DNA of 64,000 nucleotides from Chloroflexota bacterium (GCA_020161265.1 JAIUOC010000003.1:427024-491023), one strand, 5' to 3'. Counted from the first letter of the stretch, positions 1 to 8,341 are shown. Made by a program: numbers and translations. The notes: generated by a model not told the origin, from the sequence alone.

Positions 1-297
1 GCGCACCAATGTGATTACGCTATGATTGACCACCGCATTGGCACTAACCCCAAATAATTTAGCCGCAACATCGTTACAATAACGAATGGTGCGGCCATCA
101 TTGACGACAATCACGCCTGCATCGAGCGCGGCGCTGAGCGTGCGAAACAACTGATTAAATGGATCGGCTGGTGGGGTTGGGGCAACCACAGGCCGATTGC
201 GTAAATAGGCCAGTTCACGACGGAGATTGCGTTGACCACGCCAACCCCAAAGCAACGCGATAATCGTTGTCAACGCCAACAACACAATCCAAGTCAT
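1..297 (-). CDS. PAS-domain sensor histidine kinase, N-terminal part (runs off left edge)
   Basis: Only the first 99 codons are present. The ATG at 297-295 overlaps the stop of the upstream response-regulator gene by one base (TAATG), so the two are translationally coupled. The protein opens with a single hydrophobic helix (about residues 3-18, WIVLLALTTIIALLWGW), then a basic stretch (RGQRNLRRE), a proline-rich linker, and from about residue 50 a PAS-like segment (LFRTLSAALDAGVIVVNDGRT). The operon position after an OmpR/PhoB-type regulator and the TM-PAS layout fit a PhoR-type kinase. The HisKA and ATPase domains would lie beyond the window, so kinase function is inferred. Confidence 0.75.
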   Translation of the reverse strand, partial: MTWIVLLALTTIIALLWGWRGQRNLRRELAYLRNRPVVAPTPPADPFNQLFRTLSAALDAGVIVVNDGRTIRYCNDVAAKLFGVSANAVVNHSVITLVR

Positions 298-1007
298 TAG
301 TTTTTGCGCTCGCTACGGCTAAGTTGATCATTAAAACGATAGCCAATCCCCCGCACAGTTTGAATATAAATTGGGTTGCTGGGGTCTACTTCAACTTTCT
401 CTCGCAGCCAACGCACATGCACATCGACCGTGCGCGAATCACCGGGGAAATCGTAGCCCCAAACTCGTTCGAGCAGCAAATCGCGCGAAAGCGCCATGCC
501 ACGGTTGCGCATCAAACACACCAACAGGTCAAATTCCTTCTGAGCGAGCGTAATTTCGTTGTTATCACGAAACACCCGACGGCTCCCAGTATCGACCTTA
601 AGATTAGCGGCGGTCAGCAATTCGCGTTCAATCCCCGTTGGCTGGCGGTCGGTGCGGCGCAAAATCGCCCGAACGCGGGCCAGTAATTCGCCAAGGCTAA
701 ATGGCTTGATCACATAATCATCAGCGCCCAATTCCAAGCCAGCAATCCGATCAACTTCATCTTGGCGGGCGGTCAACATCATAATTGGAATATTGGTTTC
801 GCGCCGCAAAATTCGACAGACTGAAAAGCCGTCGAGTTTAGGCAACATCACATCTAAAATCAGCAAATCGGGCTGTTCAGCACGTGCCAAATCCAGCCCT
901 GTAACTCCATCGGAAGCGGAAAGCACGGTGTAGCCTTCGCGTTCAAGGTTGTAGCGCAGCGTATCGGCGAGCAGGGCTTCATCTTCTACAAGCAATATTG
1001 TGGACAT
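297..1007 (-). CDS. OmpR/PhoB-family response regulator
   Basis: A 236-residue two-component transcription factor. The receiver domain (about 1-120) has the acidic pocket near E8-D9-E10, phospho-acceptor D52 ([12 protein letters not shown]), T79 and K101 (VIKPF). The C-terminal winged-helix domain (about 135-230) ends with the recognition-helix signature [14 protein letters not shown] and the wing motif VRGIGYRF. Length and architecture are standard for PhoB/RegX3-type regulators. It is upstream of and overlaps the PAS kinase gene, its presumed partner. The regulon cannot be told from the sequence; phosphate response is only one possibility. Confidence 0.93.
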   Translation of the reverse strand: MSTILLVEDEALLADTLRYNLEREGYTVLSASDGVTGLDLARAEQPDLLILDVMLPKLDGFSVCRILRRETNIPIMMLTARQDEVDRIAGLELGADDYVIKPFSLGELLARVRAILRRTDRQPTGIERELLTAANLKVDTGSRRVFRDNNEITLAQKEFDLLVCLMRNRGMALSRDLLLERVWGYDFPGDSRTVDVHVRWLREKVEVDPSNPIYIQTVRGIGYRFNDQLSRSERKN

Positions 1008-1386
1008 AGATTGTCAGCACCATTGGGTATATACAATCAGCAAGGGGCGAATGCCCGCTGCTATTGTACCATTATCATCAGCATGAGATATGCAGATTGA
1101 TCCACGAAGGACACGAAGGGGACATGGCTATTGGCGATAGGCTAGCGGAACAATTTGTGGAATGACAATAATTTCAAAAAGCCTATATCCCATAGCCAAT
1201 CGCCTCTGGATTAAATGCCGACCCCCAGCCCCCAACCACCGATCCCCGCCCCTATGTTCTATGTTCTTTGCTCTATGTTCTTAGCTATTTGTCATCAAAA
1301 ATTCATGCAGCTTGGTTGCCAAAAATCGTCTGCTCAACTATGATCATAGCAGAGTTGGCCGCGTTGACCAACCTAGGAGATCTATT
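1008..1386. repeat. Intergenic region with word-like low-complexity repeats
   Basis: This 379-bp stretch separates the divergent regulator and STAS genes. It holds short near-repeats that recur elsewhere in the window's intergenic DNA: tccacgaaggacacgaagg at about 1100, and ctatgttctatgttctttg followed by another ctatgttctt at about 1252-1282, next to a C-rich tract. Two arms around 1125-1144 and 1180-1206 (ggctattggcgatagg / cctatatcccatagccaat) form an imperfect inverted repeat. No convincing ORF or RNA gene is seen. Confidence 0.5.
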
Positions 1387-1752
1387 ATGAGCGATGTACA
1401 AGCGGTAATTCGACGAGAAGAGTGGGATGATGTCGTGCTGTTGCATATTCTTACCAACAGCGTCGATGCGGTCTCGGCAGCAACGATCGAGCATGCCTGT
1501 ACCCAAATGAAACCAATTACTGTTTTAGATTTTGCCGATGTGGCGTTTATCAACTCAGCTGGCATTTCGGTGTTGCTGAAGTTTGTGGTCGCTGCTCGCA
1601 AGAATGGCTATAAAGTCTTTTGTTTACACGTCAGCCCGCATCATCAAAAAATCTTCAAGATGGTCGAGATGACGCGCTTTATGCCAGTAATCGAAGAACA
1701 AGATTTGGCGGCCTATACCAACGCCCAACAATCATCAGTCTCCAATTCTTAA
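1387..1752 (+). CDS. STAS-domain anti-sigma factor antagonist
   Basis: A 121-residue single-domain protein of the SpoIIAA/RsbV family. The ATG at 1387 is chosen because AGGAGAT lies just upstream; an upstream in-frame start has no such site. The core motif DFADVAFINSAGISVLL (about 49-65) includes S57 at the position of the phosphorylatable serine, followed by Ala-Gly. Proteins of this type bind an anti-sigma/kinase protein when unphosphorylated and so release a sigma factor or other target. No cognate RsbW or RsbU gene is adjacent; the SpoIIE phosphatase at 35.8 kb is a conceivable but unproven partner. Confidence 0.88.
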   Translation: MSDVQAVIRREEWDDVVLLHILTNSVDAVSAATIEHACTQMKPITVLDFADVAFINSAGISVLLKFVVAARKNGYKVFCLHVSPHHQKIFKMVEMTRFMPVIEEQDLAAYTNAQQSSVSNS

Positions 1753-1847
1753 CGTTCTTCTTCGTTCTTGTTGCGCGATGAATGCTGGGTTAAATAGCAA
1801 GCGCAGGCAATCATTACTGCCTGCGCTCTGGCGTTTAATCGCAATGA

Positions 1848-2867
1848 TTAAGCGGCTTCAATTTCAGCGTCGGGCTGCATCGAAATCACAAATTCGCCAT
1901 CGCGGCCAATTGCGACGTGTTCAGGGCCAAGGCCAGTTGGCAGCAGTTTGGCTTGTTGAACGGCTCGTTCGAGGGCGCGTTTATTGTTGAAGCCCATGGC
2001 ATCGAGCACGGGATTGGCGACAAACCGACCATGTTTGAGTGGCGTGTAGAGTTTGGTGCGTTCCAATGAGGCTTTCAGTTCCTCGGCATTGGGCAAAATA
2101 TGCAGCGCTGGCATGTTGAAGCCATTCAGTACCCGAAACACCATATCCAGCGTTTCATAAGGCAAATAGCGCTTGTAAATATCGATCACGCGCAGAAACA
2201 TGCCGTGGTGGGCAATTTCATCAACGCCAACGATTTTGAAGGCGGCAGCAGCACCAATTTGCTTGCCACGTTTGCGCTCTTCTTCGGTGGTTTGTTCGGG
2301 CAAGCCATATTCGCTGCGAATCCGTTTGCGCAGTTCTTCATAATTAAAATAGGTAGCGCGTTCTTGGACCATCGCATAGGCCGCGACTCCCAAGGGCGTG
2401 TCAAAACCAGGATGATTTTCATACATCGTCCAACGATGCTCAGCAACTTGATCGCGATAGGTTTCTAATTGTTCTTTGGTGCGGCGGCCTGAATGCAACA
2501 GCACCAATTCCCAAGCCTCGGCGTGCTTGGATTCTTCAGCGCCCCATTGCAATTGAATATTGCGCCGTTCGCGCTTGCCATGGACGATGTTGATGGTATC
2601 CTCGACATAATCGCCGACATAATCTTCAACGCCCAAGAAACTTTCAACCAAGGTCACGGTATCTTCGCTGAGCATGTGACCATATTGTTCCATCTCGCGC
2701 AGCGGCAAATCATCCCATGGCAACCAGTTGCGGGTTTTGACGGCTTTGCGGAAATATTCGATATAGGCTAATTTTACTTCTTCGGCGATCGCGCGTTCGC
2801 GGGCTTCGCGCGTCCATGGGCCATTGATAACTAGCGGGGTTACTGGGGTTTGCTGTTCGTGTAACAC
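1848..2867 (-). CDS. Acyl-[acyl-carrier-protein] desaturase (ferritin-like di-iron)
   Basis: A 339-residue soluble desaturase of the stearoyl-ACP desaturase family, which introduces a double bond into acyl-ACP using a di-iron centre, O2 and reduced ferredoxin. The ligand set is visible in order: E75, E112-x-x-H115 (EESKHAEA), E170, and E217-x-x-H220 (DEIAHHGMF), matching the two ExxH motifs of the family. It starts with GTG at 2867, with AAGGAG seven bases upstream. The presence of FabH/FabD/FabG and AcpP a few kilobases away is consistent with acyl-ACP as substrate. The double-bond position cannot be predicted. Confidence 0.88.
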   Translation of the reverse strand: MLHEQQTPVTPLVINGPWTREARERAIAEEVKLAYIEYFRKAVKTRNWLPWDDLPLREMEQYGHMLSEDTVTLVESFLGVEDYVGDYVEDTINIVHGKRERRNIQLQWGAEESKHAEAWELVLLHSGRRTKEQLETYRDQVAEHRWTMYENHPGFDTPLGVAAYAMVQERATYFNYEELRKRIRSEYGLPEQTTEEERKRGKQIGAAAAFKIVGVDEIAHHGMFLRVIDIYKRYLPYETLDMVFRVLNGFNMPALHILPNAEELKASLERTKLYTPLKHGRFVANPVLDAMGFNNKRALERAVQQAKLLPTGLGPEHVAIGRDGEFVISMQPDAEIEAA

Positions 2868-2935
2868 AGAGCCACTCCTTGAATTTTAGGCACACTAAAG
2901 AAACCCCGCCGAGACGGGGCAGCCATGTTAGCGGC

Positions 2936-3472
2936 TTAATACGTCCGTTGTAGTCGGGTTCCTGTCCACAACAACAAAGGGCCGAAAATGAGATAGAAGC
3001 TGCTGAAGCTGATCACGGATGGTAGTCCGATTAAGGTTAGGCCGGTGCTACCACTCCAAAAGAGCCATTGGCCGATGGTTTGTTTGGGCAGCCAAATCCC
3101 TACCACTGAGAGAATCGAGCAGACCGCCGCAGTTCCGCCAAGAATGAAGGCCAGTAGATTGCCATCAAACCATGGAAAGACAAACGAAAGCACAATCGCG
3201 ATGCTGGCAATCACGGTGGCGATGATCATCATGGTGCGATGTTTGGCAGCCTCGCGTTTGGCCGAGCGATGGATACGCTTCAATTTGCGCCCAAATTGAT
3301 CGGCCTGAAAGGGCAAACCTAAGCGTAAAATCTGATCATCGGCGGTTGGGTCAGCGGCAGCATCGTCGTAGTGCGAGCGTAATTCGCGCAAAATCGCTTC
3401 ACGTTCGGCAAGGCTGAGCGCTGCTAATTCTTGTTCGAGTTCAGCAAAATAGCTATCATTGGGACGGTGCAT
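2936..3472 (-). CDS. HAAS-domain membrane protein, PadR partner
   Basis: A 178-residue protein if started at the ATG at 3472, which has GGTGG upstream and overlaps the PadR stop by 17 bp; a longer in-frame start at 3520 is less likely. Residues about 5-40 (YFAELEQELAALSLAERE) form the helical HAAS/DUF1700-type domain commonly encoded beside PadR-like regulators. The rest has about four hydrophobic membrane segments (TMMIIATVIASIAIVLSFV and following). The coupling suggests a regulator/membrane module. The molecular role of HAAS proteins is poorly defined and none is claimed here. Confidence 0.75.
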   Translation of the reverse strand: MHRPNDSYFAELEQELAALSLAEREAILRELRSHYDDAAADPTADDQILRLGLPFQADQFGRKLKRIHRSAKREAAKHRTMMIIATVIASIAIVLSFVFPWFDGNLLAFILGGTAAVCSILSVVGIWLPKQTIGQWLFWSGSTGLTLIGLPSVISFSSFYLIFGPLLLWTGTRLQRTY

Positions 3473-3791
3473 CGGAGACCACCTTTGAAACTGCGGCACT
3501 AAATCGACTCCATTGGGCACGGCGTTCGTCTAGGACAGCCTGTCCAGCTGCCGTTAGCCGATAGTAGCGGCGATCAACGCCATCTTCGCGCCGTTGCCAA
3601 AAGCCTTCGATCATCCCTTCTTTTTCCAACCGATGGAGCGCCGGATATAACGACCCCTCTTTGAGATCAATTACATCGTCGGTGAGCGCACGAATTTCCT
3701 TCGCGATCAGGTAGCCATACATTGGGCCTTGCTCAACGAGCGCCATTAGCATTAAACCGAGGCTACCTTTAAGAAGTTCACGTTCAAACAT
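3456..3791 (-). CDS. PadR-family transcriptional repressor
   Basis: A 111-residue winged-helix regulator. It shows the PadR signature: LLKGSLGLMLMALVEQGPMYGYLIAKEI near the N-terminus, then LKEGSLYPALHRLEKEGMI as recognition helix and wing, and RRYYRLTAAGQAVLDE. Length is typical of the short PadR subfamily-2 proteins. It overlaps the downstream HAAS membrane gene, so both are one operon. A near-perfect palindrome 20 bases upstream of its start (3812-3832) suggests autorepression. The inducer is unknown. Confidence 0.9.
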   Translation of the reverse strand: MFERELLKGSLGLMLMALVEQGPMYGYLIAKEIRALTDDVIDLKEGSLYPALHRLEKEGMIEGFWQRREDGVDRRYYRLTAAGQAVLDERRAQWSRFSAAVSKVVSDAPSQ

Positions 3792-3811
3792 AGGCTACCT
3801 TGCGATAAAGG

Positions 3812-3832
3812 ATACTTTGTAATACAAGGTAT
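3812..3832. promoter_or_regulatory. Palindromic PadR-type operator
   Basis: A 21-bp near-perfect palindrome with half-sites ATACTTTGTA and ACAAGGTAT lies between the padR start and its probable promoter. PadR family operators characteristically carry outward ATAC/GTAT or ATGT/ACAT half-sites, so autoregulation is the natural reading. A related tacctt...aaggata arrangement occurs just beside it (about 3796-3814). Confidence 0.6.
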
Positions 3833-3973
3833 AGAATAATAGATCTGAAGGCTGCTTGTCAAACATGCAAATTTGGCCCATGATTAACCATAATCAATCC
3901 AATTGGTTCGGTAGGCATGGCCCATTGTGTGCTACAGTATTACCAGCCATGCTTTGACTTAGAGGAGCACGCT

Positions 3974-4330
3974 ATGACTCGTGTTGATTGGTTCGTTTTC
4001 GGCTTTTTAGCGGTGTTTGCTGTTCTTGTGTTGTTTGTTTTTCGCAAGCGCTGGCAAGGTGCCTTGGGCTGGCTAACGCTAGCAAGTGCCTTTGTGAGCG
4101 GCTTGGTTTATACCCGCAACGCTGAAGGCCTGTTTGGTTCGGTGGTGATCGCGGTTGCTGCCGTGATTGGGGTTGGCTTGGTTGGCTTTGATTATTATCG
4201 CTTCGAACGCCCCAAGCGCCGTGCTCGGCTTGAGGCTGATGATCCATTAACCCCGCCATCGCCCTTTAAAATTCGTCGCCGCCCAACCCTCATGCAACGT
4301 CGGCGCTTCCAGCGTGAGGCTCGCCATTAA
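3974..4330 (+). CDS. Small membrane protein of unknown function
   Basis: A 118-residue protein starting at the ATG at 3974, chosen for GAGGAG eight bases upstream. There are two or three hydrophobic helices (VDWFVFGFLAVFAVLVLFVF; GALGWLTLASAFVSGLVY; VVIAVAAVIGVGLVGFDYY), then a strongly basic tail (FERPKRRARLE, KIRRRPTLMQRRRFQREARH). The stop overlaps the next gene's ATG (TAATG), so it is translated with the oxidoreductase. I do not recognise a family. Confidence 0.6.
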   Translation: MTRVDWFVFGFLAVFAVLVLFVFRKRWQGALGWLTLASAFVSGLVYTRNAEGLFGSVVIAVAAVIGVGLVGFDYYRFERPKRRARLEADDPLTPPSPFKIRRRPTLMQRRRFQREARH

Positions 4331-5370
4331 TGAAAACGATCAGGTTAGGAGTGCTTGGAGCGGGTTTAGCGGTCAAACATTTGCATCTACCAGCGCTCAA
4401 AGCATTACCAAATTGCTTTGAAATTGTTAGCATTTGCGATCATAATCGGGCCAATGCTGAGGCGCTGGCAGGCTTGCTCGATCTCCACCCAACGATCACT
4501 GATTCGTGGGTGGATTTCTTTGCCGATCCCCAAATCGAGGCGGTATTAATTTCGTTGCCAATTCAGCGCAATGCTGAGGCAATTCAAGCGGCGGTCGCGG
4601 CAGGCAAACATGTCATTTGTGAAAAACCCTTGGCCGCCAATTTGCCGCAGGCCGAAGCGTTGGTCGCAGCCTGTCAACATGCCCCAGTCAAAATTTTGAT
4701 TGCCGAAAATTTTCACTATCGCGATGATCTCAAACAAGCCCGCGCTTGGATGGATGCTGGGGCAATTGGCGATTTGGTATTAATTGAACTTCGCGCCACC
4801 TTCTGGAGCGATCCCGATCAGGGCTTTGGGGCAACGCCTTGGCGTCATGATCATCAATATCGTGGCGCAGTTTTGGCCGATGCGGGGGTGCATCAAGCTG
4901 CTTTATTACGCGAACTAGGCGGGCCAATCGAAAGCGCTCATGCTTTCATTAAGGATGTGCATCCAATATTGCGTGGCCCAGACACGATGGTGCTGAATTT
5001 GCGTTTTGCCTCAGGCGTGCTTGGTTCGCTGTGTTTTTCGGGTGCGGTGCAAACCCAACAGCCCTGTTTTGATTGGACGGTGGTGCACGGAACCCACGGT
5101 AGTATTACCATCCGTGGCGATCAGACGACATTATATCGGGCTGATGGTACAATAGAGCACTATCAAGCTCAAGATTTGCGGGGCTATATCAGCGAGTTTC
5201 GCAATTTTTATGCGGCAATTGTTGAAAACGAGCCAATTGTGGCTAGTTTGGCTACTGCGCTGGCCGATTGGCGTTTGATCATGCGGGCAATCGATGCTGC
5301 TGAAAGTAATAGCGTGCAGCAAATCGACCAAATTGTGCCCTTGGCAAGCTTGAACGATCTTCCGAACTAA
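4330..5370 (+). CDS. Gfo/Idh/MocA-family NAD(P)-dependent oxidoreductase
   Basis: A 346-residue protein with an N-terminal Rossmann fold (LGVLGAGLAVKHLHLPAL, residues 6-23) and the family's EKP motif (E98-K99-P100, HVICEKPLAAN). The C-terminal alpha/beta substrate domain follows, with a possible catalytic histidine in ADAGVHQAALL. These enzymes oxidise or reduce sugar-like substrates such as glucose derivatives and inositols. The substrate cannot be assigned. It overlaps the upstream small membrane gene by one base. Confidence 0.87.
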   Translation: MKTIRLGVLGAGLAVKHLHLPALKALPNCFEIVSICDHNRANAEALAGLLDLHPTITDSWVDFFADPQIEAVLISLPIQRNAEAIQAAVAAGKHVICEKPLAANLPQAEALVAACQHAPVKILIAENFHYRDDLKQARAWMDAGAIGDLVLIELRATFWSDPDQGFGATPWRHDHQYRGAVLADAGVHQAALLRELGGPIESAHAFIKDVHPILRGPDTMVLNLRFASGVLGSLCFSGAVQTQQPCFDWTVVHGTHGSITIRGDQTTLYRADGTIEHYQAQDLRGYISEFRNFYAAIVENEPIVASLATALADWRLIMRAIDAAESNSVQQIDQIVPLASLNDLPN

Positions 5371-5388
5371 AACAAGGATTTCGATACA

Positions 5389-5736
5389 ATGACTGAACAA
5401 TGGCCTGACGATGCCGAACAAATTGGCAATTTAGTATTTGTGCCCAATCGCGAGTACCCCTATCCTTTTAAAGTAGCAGTGCCACCGCGCTTTTGGATGG
5501 AAGAGCAAACTGGCGTTTTAGAAGCCGCCGTTGATGCTTATATGAATGGCGAACGGCTTGATGAAGCCCAATTAACGGCATTAAAACTCTATTTGACCCA
5601 ATATGTGGAGCGAGCTGTGATGGCTCACGATGCCAATCGCCAAAAATATGTCGGGCTAATTAAAAAAATGCGCACCATCCACGATATCGAATCGATCGCC
5701 GATGAGCTAGCCGAATTTGGCGCAGAAGTCTTTTAG
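5389..5736 (+). CDS. Conserved-looking hypothetical protein
   Basis: A 115-residue acidic, soluble, mostly helical protein, 18 bp after the oxidoreductase gene and probably co-transcribed; AAGGA precedes the ATG. No family motif is recognised. It has an N-terminal aromatic/proline segment (REYPYPFKVAVPPRFW) and a helical C-terminal half (LTALKLYLTQYVERAVM). No signal peptide or membrane segment. Confidence 0.55.
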   Translation: MTEQWPDDAEQIGNLVFVPNREYPYPFKVAVPPRFWMEEQTGVLEAAVDAYMNGERLDEAQLTALKLYLTQYVERAVMAHDANRQKYVGLIKKMRTIHDIESIADELAEFGAEVF

Positions 5737-5929
5737 AAGGATGAAGGATGAGGGATGAACGAAGGGATGAATTATGAGGGATGAGGGATGAAGGGAATAA
5801 ATCAATATTTGTAGGTTATTGGGTTTATCGCCATTAATCTAGCCTAAAAATTGGTTTATTTATGGTTTGCTCTGAATTTTCATCCTTCATAATTCATAAT
5901 TCATCCTTATTACTACGGGGTTACTACCA
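5737..5929. repeat. Intergenic repeat region with long-range inverted repeat
   Basis: Tandem variants of the word ggatgaaggatgaggg fill 5737-5795, and catccttcataattcat-type complements fill 5880-5910. A perfect 13-bp pair (ggatgaattatga at 5765-5777; complement at 5894-5906) could fold the whole leader upstream of rsmD into one large hairpin. No gene is seen. Confidence 0.6.
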
Positions 5930-6505
5930 ATGCGGGTGATTACTGGCAGTGCCAAAGGGCGACAATTAAAAGGCCCGCCAGATATTGGCACTCGCCCGAT
6001 GCTTGATCGGGTCAAAGAATCGTTATTTGGCATTTTAGAGGGCTTTAATGCTTTTGAAGGCCGTGCCCTCGATTTATTTGCGGGTACTGGCTCGTTGGGC
6101 ATCGAATGCTTATCGCGCGGCGCTGAATGGGCCGATTTTGTTGAGGCTCGTAGCCATGTTGCTGCCGTGACCAAAGACAACCTGAAAACGACTAAATTGG
6201 CTGAGCGAGCCAAAGTTTGGAACGTTTCGGTCGATAAATTTCTGCAAATCATCGACGAAAAAACAAAATATGCTATAATCCTGCTCGATCCGCCATATGC
6301 TATGGAAGGCATACCCGACCTTGTAGTGCGGGTTGCTGAACGCGGCATTTTAGATCCAAATGGCGTTTTAGTTTTAGGCCATTGGCCAAAGCTGGTGATG
6401 CCGCCCCAACTTGGGCCACTGAGTTTGCTAAAGCATCGGCGTATCGGCGATTCCTGCTTCTCAATTTATGAATTGAGTCCAGCGTTACCGCCGCAATCGG
6501 AGTAA
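5930..6505 (+). CDS. rsmD: 16S rRNA (guanine966-N2)-methyltransferase RsmD
   Basis: A 191-residue class I SAM-dependent methyltransferase. The opening MRVITGSAKGRQLK and TRPMLDRVKESLF are hallmarks of RsmD. SAM-binding motif I is DLFAGTGSLGIE (48-59), and catalytic motif IV is D119-P-P-Y122, as expected for guanine N2 methylation. It is directly followed by coaD, the common bacterial arrangement. Length is normal for the family. Confidence 0.93.
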   Translation: MRVITGSAKGRQLKGPPDIGTRPMLDRVKESLFGILEGFNAFEGRALDLFAGTGSLGIECLSRGAEWADFVEARSHVAAVTKDNLKTTKLAERAKVWNVSVDKFLQIIDEKTKYAIILLDPPYAMEGIPDLVVRVAERGILDPNGVLVLGHWPKLVMPPQLGPLSLLKHRRIGDSCFSIYELSPALPPQSE

Positions 6506-6511
6506 TCACCT

Positions 6512-7009
6512 GTGACTATTGCTGTCTACCCTGCAAGCTTCGACCCAATTACCAATGGACATCTTGATGTTGCGGCTCGCGCATCACGCTTGTTCGATGA
6601 ATTGGTCTTAGCGGTAGCTCATCGTCCGTACAAAAAGTTGCTCTTTACGACTGAGCAACGGATTGCCATGATTCGCGAATCGGTAGCGCACCTGCCCAAT
6701 GTGCGGGTGGATGCTTTTTCGAGTTTAGTTGTGGAATATGCGCTCGATATTGGTGCCACTGTGCTGGTACGAGGCTTACGGGCTGCAACCGATTTTGAGC
6801 ACGAATTTCAAATGGCGCATATCAATCATCACTTGGCTCCCACGCTTGATACGGTCTGTTTGATGGCTGATCAACGCTTTACGTTGCTTAGCTCAAGCGC
6901 GGTACGCGAAATTGCGGCCTATGGCGGCGATGTTAGCTCTTTTGTGCCAGCTCATATTGCCCTTGCGCTCAAGCAAGCCTATCAAACGCATGAGGAGTCA
7001 CGCGCATGA
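6512..7009 (+). CDS. coaD: Pantetheine-phosphate adenylyltransferase (CoaD)
   Basis: A 165-residue nucleotidyltransferase that makes dephospho-CoA from ATP and 4'-phosphopantetheine. It starts with GTG at 6512, six bases after the rsmD stop. The N-terminal YPASFDPITNGHLD contains the nucleotidyltransferase NGH (T/HxGH-like) motif, and LLSSSAVREIA matches the C-terminal ISSTxVR motif. Its product supplies the CoA for fatty-acid synthesis genes downstream and for the AcpP phosphopantetheine arm. The stop overlaps the next gene's start (ATGA). Confidence 0.95.
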   Translation: MTIAVYPASFDPITNGHLDVAARASRLFDELVLAVAHRPYKKLLFTTEQRIAMIRESVAHLPNVRVDAFSSLVVEYALDIGATVLVRGLRAATDFEHEFQMAHINHHLAPTLDTVCLMADQRFTLLSSSAVREIAAYGGDVSSFVPAHIALALKQAYQTHEESRA

Positions 7010-7518
7010 GCGAACAATCCCAATGGGGAGAACAGCCCAGTGAACATCAGGAAGCAACCAGCGTGGAGCCAGTCGGGCAACACCAGCGCCCCCCAGAATA
7101 TGCTGAGGCCGAGTTTGAGCGCCTGATTAACGAGTTGGAAGAGGTTTTAGCGAGTGGTGGCCGTGTGCCCTTGACCAGCCGATTAATGATCGACGAAAAG
7201 CAAGTCTTCGACATTATCGACCGGATGCGGGTTGCGGTTCCCAATGAATTACGCCAAGCACGCCAGATTGTGCGCGAACGCGACCAACTGATCGAGGCGA
7301 CCAAAAAGAAAATTGCGATCACGCTCTCGGAACAGGGCATGCTTGAAATTGCCCAGCGTGAACGCAGCCGAATTATCGCCGAAGCCGAATCAGAAGCCGC
7401 CAAAGTGCGCTCTGAGGCCGATGAATATGCCCGACAAGTGTTGTTAAACCTTGAAGAGCATATCGGCAAATCGCTGACGATTATTCAAAATGGCCTCGAT
7501 GAACTGGGCGTAGTTTGA
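7006..7518 (+). CDS. SepIVA/DivIVA-like coiled-coil protein
   Basis: A 170-residue acidic protein with a disordered N-terminus (1-30) and a long coiled coil rich in ERSRIIAEAESEAAKVRSEA (about 75-150). The stretch VPLTSRLMIDEKQVFDIID, followed by VPNELRQARQIVRERDQL, resembles what I recall of the mycobacterial septation protein SepIVA (Rv2927c), whose gene lies near coaD and directly before a DUF177/yceD gene. Here the order is likewise coaD - this gene - yceD. The start overlaps coaD by four bases. A role in envelope or septum organisation is inferred from this resemblance; an F0 b-subunit-like coil is the main alternative. Confidence 0.6.
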   Translation: MSEQSQWGEQPSEHQEATSVEPVGQHQRPPEYAEAEFERLINELEEVLASGGRVPLTSRLMIDEKQVFDIIDRMRVAVPNELRQARQIVRERDQLIEATKKKIAITLSEQGMLEIAQRERSRIIAEAESEAAKVRSEADEYARQVLLNLEEHIGKSLTIIQNGLDELGVV

Positions 7519-7585
7519 CAGAGCGCGTTCTCGCGCCTATAATGTCACGTCGCTTGCGGGTTGAATTCCAGCAGGAGGTCACTGT

Positions 7586-8122
7586 ATGTCATCCGAACTC
7601 CAATTCAATGTTTCCCAACTATTGCAAGAATATGTTGGGGCGACCCGCCAGTATACTTATGAAAACGAACAGCTTGATTTAGGTGATGGTAGCCGCCTGA
7701 GGATCACCGAAGGCGATGTCAAACTGACCCGCACCAAAAATGGGGTCTTAGTAGATGCTGCGATGAGCGGCAACGTCACTTTAGAATGCGTGCGATGCTT
7801 AAGCGATTTCAGCCAACCTGTTGAGTTCGATTTCGCCGAGGAATATTTCGCGACGGTTCATGCAACGACGGGCGCACCGTTGCCAGAACCAGAAGAGCCT
7901 GATGTGTTCAAAATTAACGGCAACCATTTGCTTGACCTTGGCGATGCTGCCCGTGAATACACGCTCATCAACTTACCAATCGCGCCGATTTGTCGCCCCG
8001 ATTGTCGTGGTTTGTCGTTCGATGGCCAAAACCTCAACGATAACCCAGAAGCCGATAATTTGGACGATCAAGTGATCGATGAGCGCCTTGCCGCGCTCAA
8101 ACAATTGCTGAAAGGAGCCTAG
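7586..8122 (+). CDS. yceD: YceD/DUF177-family protein
   Basis: A 178-residue protein of the YceD (DUF177) family, usually encoded next to rpmF and linked to 23S rRNA accumulation. Two cysteine pairs (C68-x-x-C71 in LECVRCL; C136-x3-C140 in PICRPDCRGL) fit the family's metal-binding pattern, and DEYF-like DFAEEYFAT is present. AGCAGGAGG precedes the ATG. The ORF ends seven bases before rpmF, so both are translated from one message. Confidence 0.9.
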   Translation: MSSELQFNVSQLLQEYVGATRQYTYENEQLDLGDGSRLRITEGDVKLTRTKNGVLVDAAMSGNVTLECVRCLSDFSQPVEFDFAEEYFATVHATTGAPLPEPEEPDVFKINGNHLLDLGDAAREYTLINLPIAPICRPDCRGLSFDGQNLNDNPEADNLDDQVIDERLAALKQLLKGA

Positions 8123-8128
8123 TTTCTC

Positions 8129-8320
8129 ATGGGCGCATTGCCACGTCGTAAAATTACCCGCGAACAACGCGGGCACCGCCGCCAACATCTTGCTTTGACC
8201 GCACCTTCATTGTCGGCTTGTCCAAACTGTGGTGGCTATCGCCGCCCACATCGCGTTTGCTTGAACTGCGGCACCTACAAAGGTCGCCAATACCTCAAGA
8301 AGGACAATGCTGAAGCATAA
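8129..8320 (+). CDS. rpmF: 50S ribosomal protein bL32
   Basis: A 63-residue L32 with the typical MGALPRRKITREQRGHRRQH start and a complete zinc ribbon (C31, C34, C44, C47). AAAGGAG lies at 8112-8118. The yceD-rpmF pair is conserved across bacteria and couples ribosome assembly with fatty-acid genes. It is followed by a hairpin and then fabH. Confidence 0.97.
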   Translation: MGALPRRKITREQRGHRRQHLALTAPSLSACPNCGGYRRPHRVCLNCGTYKGRQYLKKDNAEA

Positions 8321-8341
8321 GCCATGGTTGGCAGCGAAGCA

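Noticed and set aside
267..686. 139-codon plus-strand ORF at the left edge
   Set aside because: It is antisense to the response regulator DNA-binding domain.
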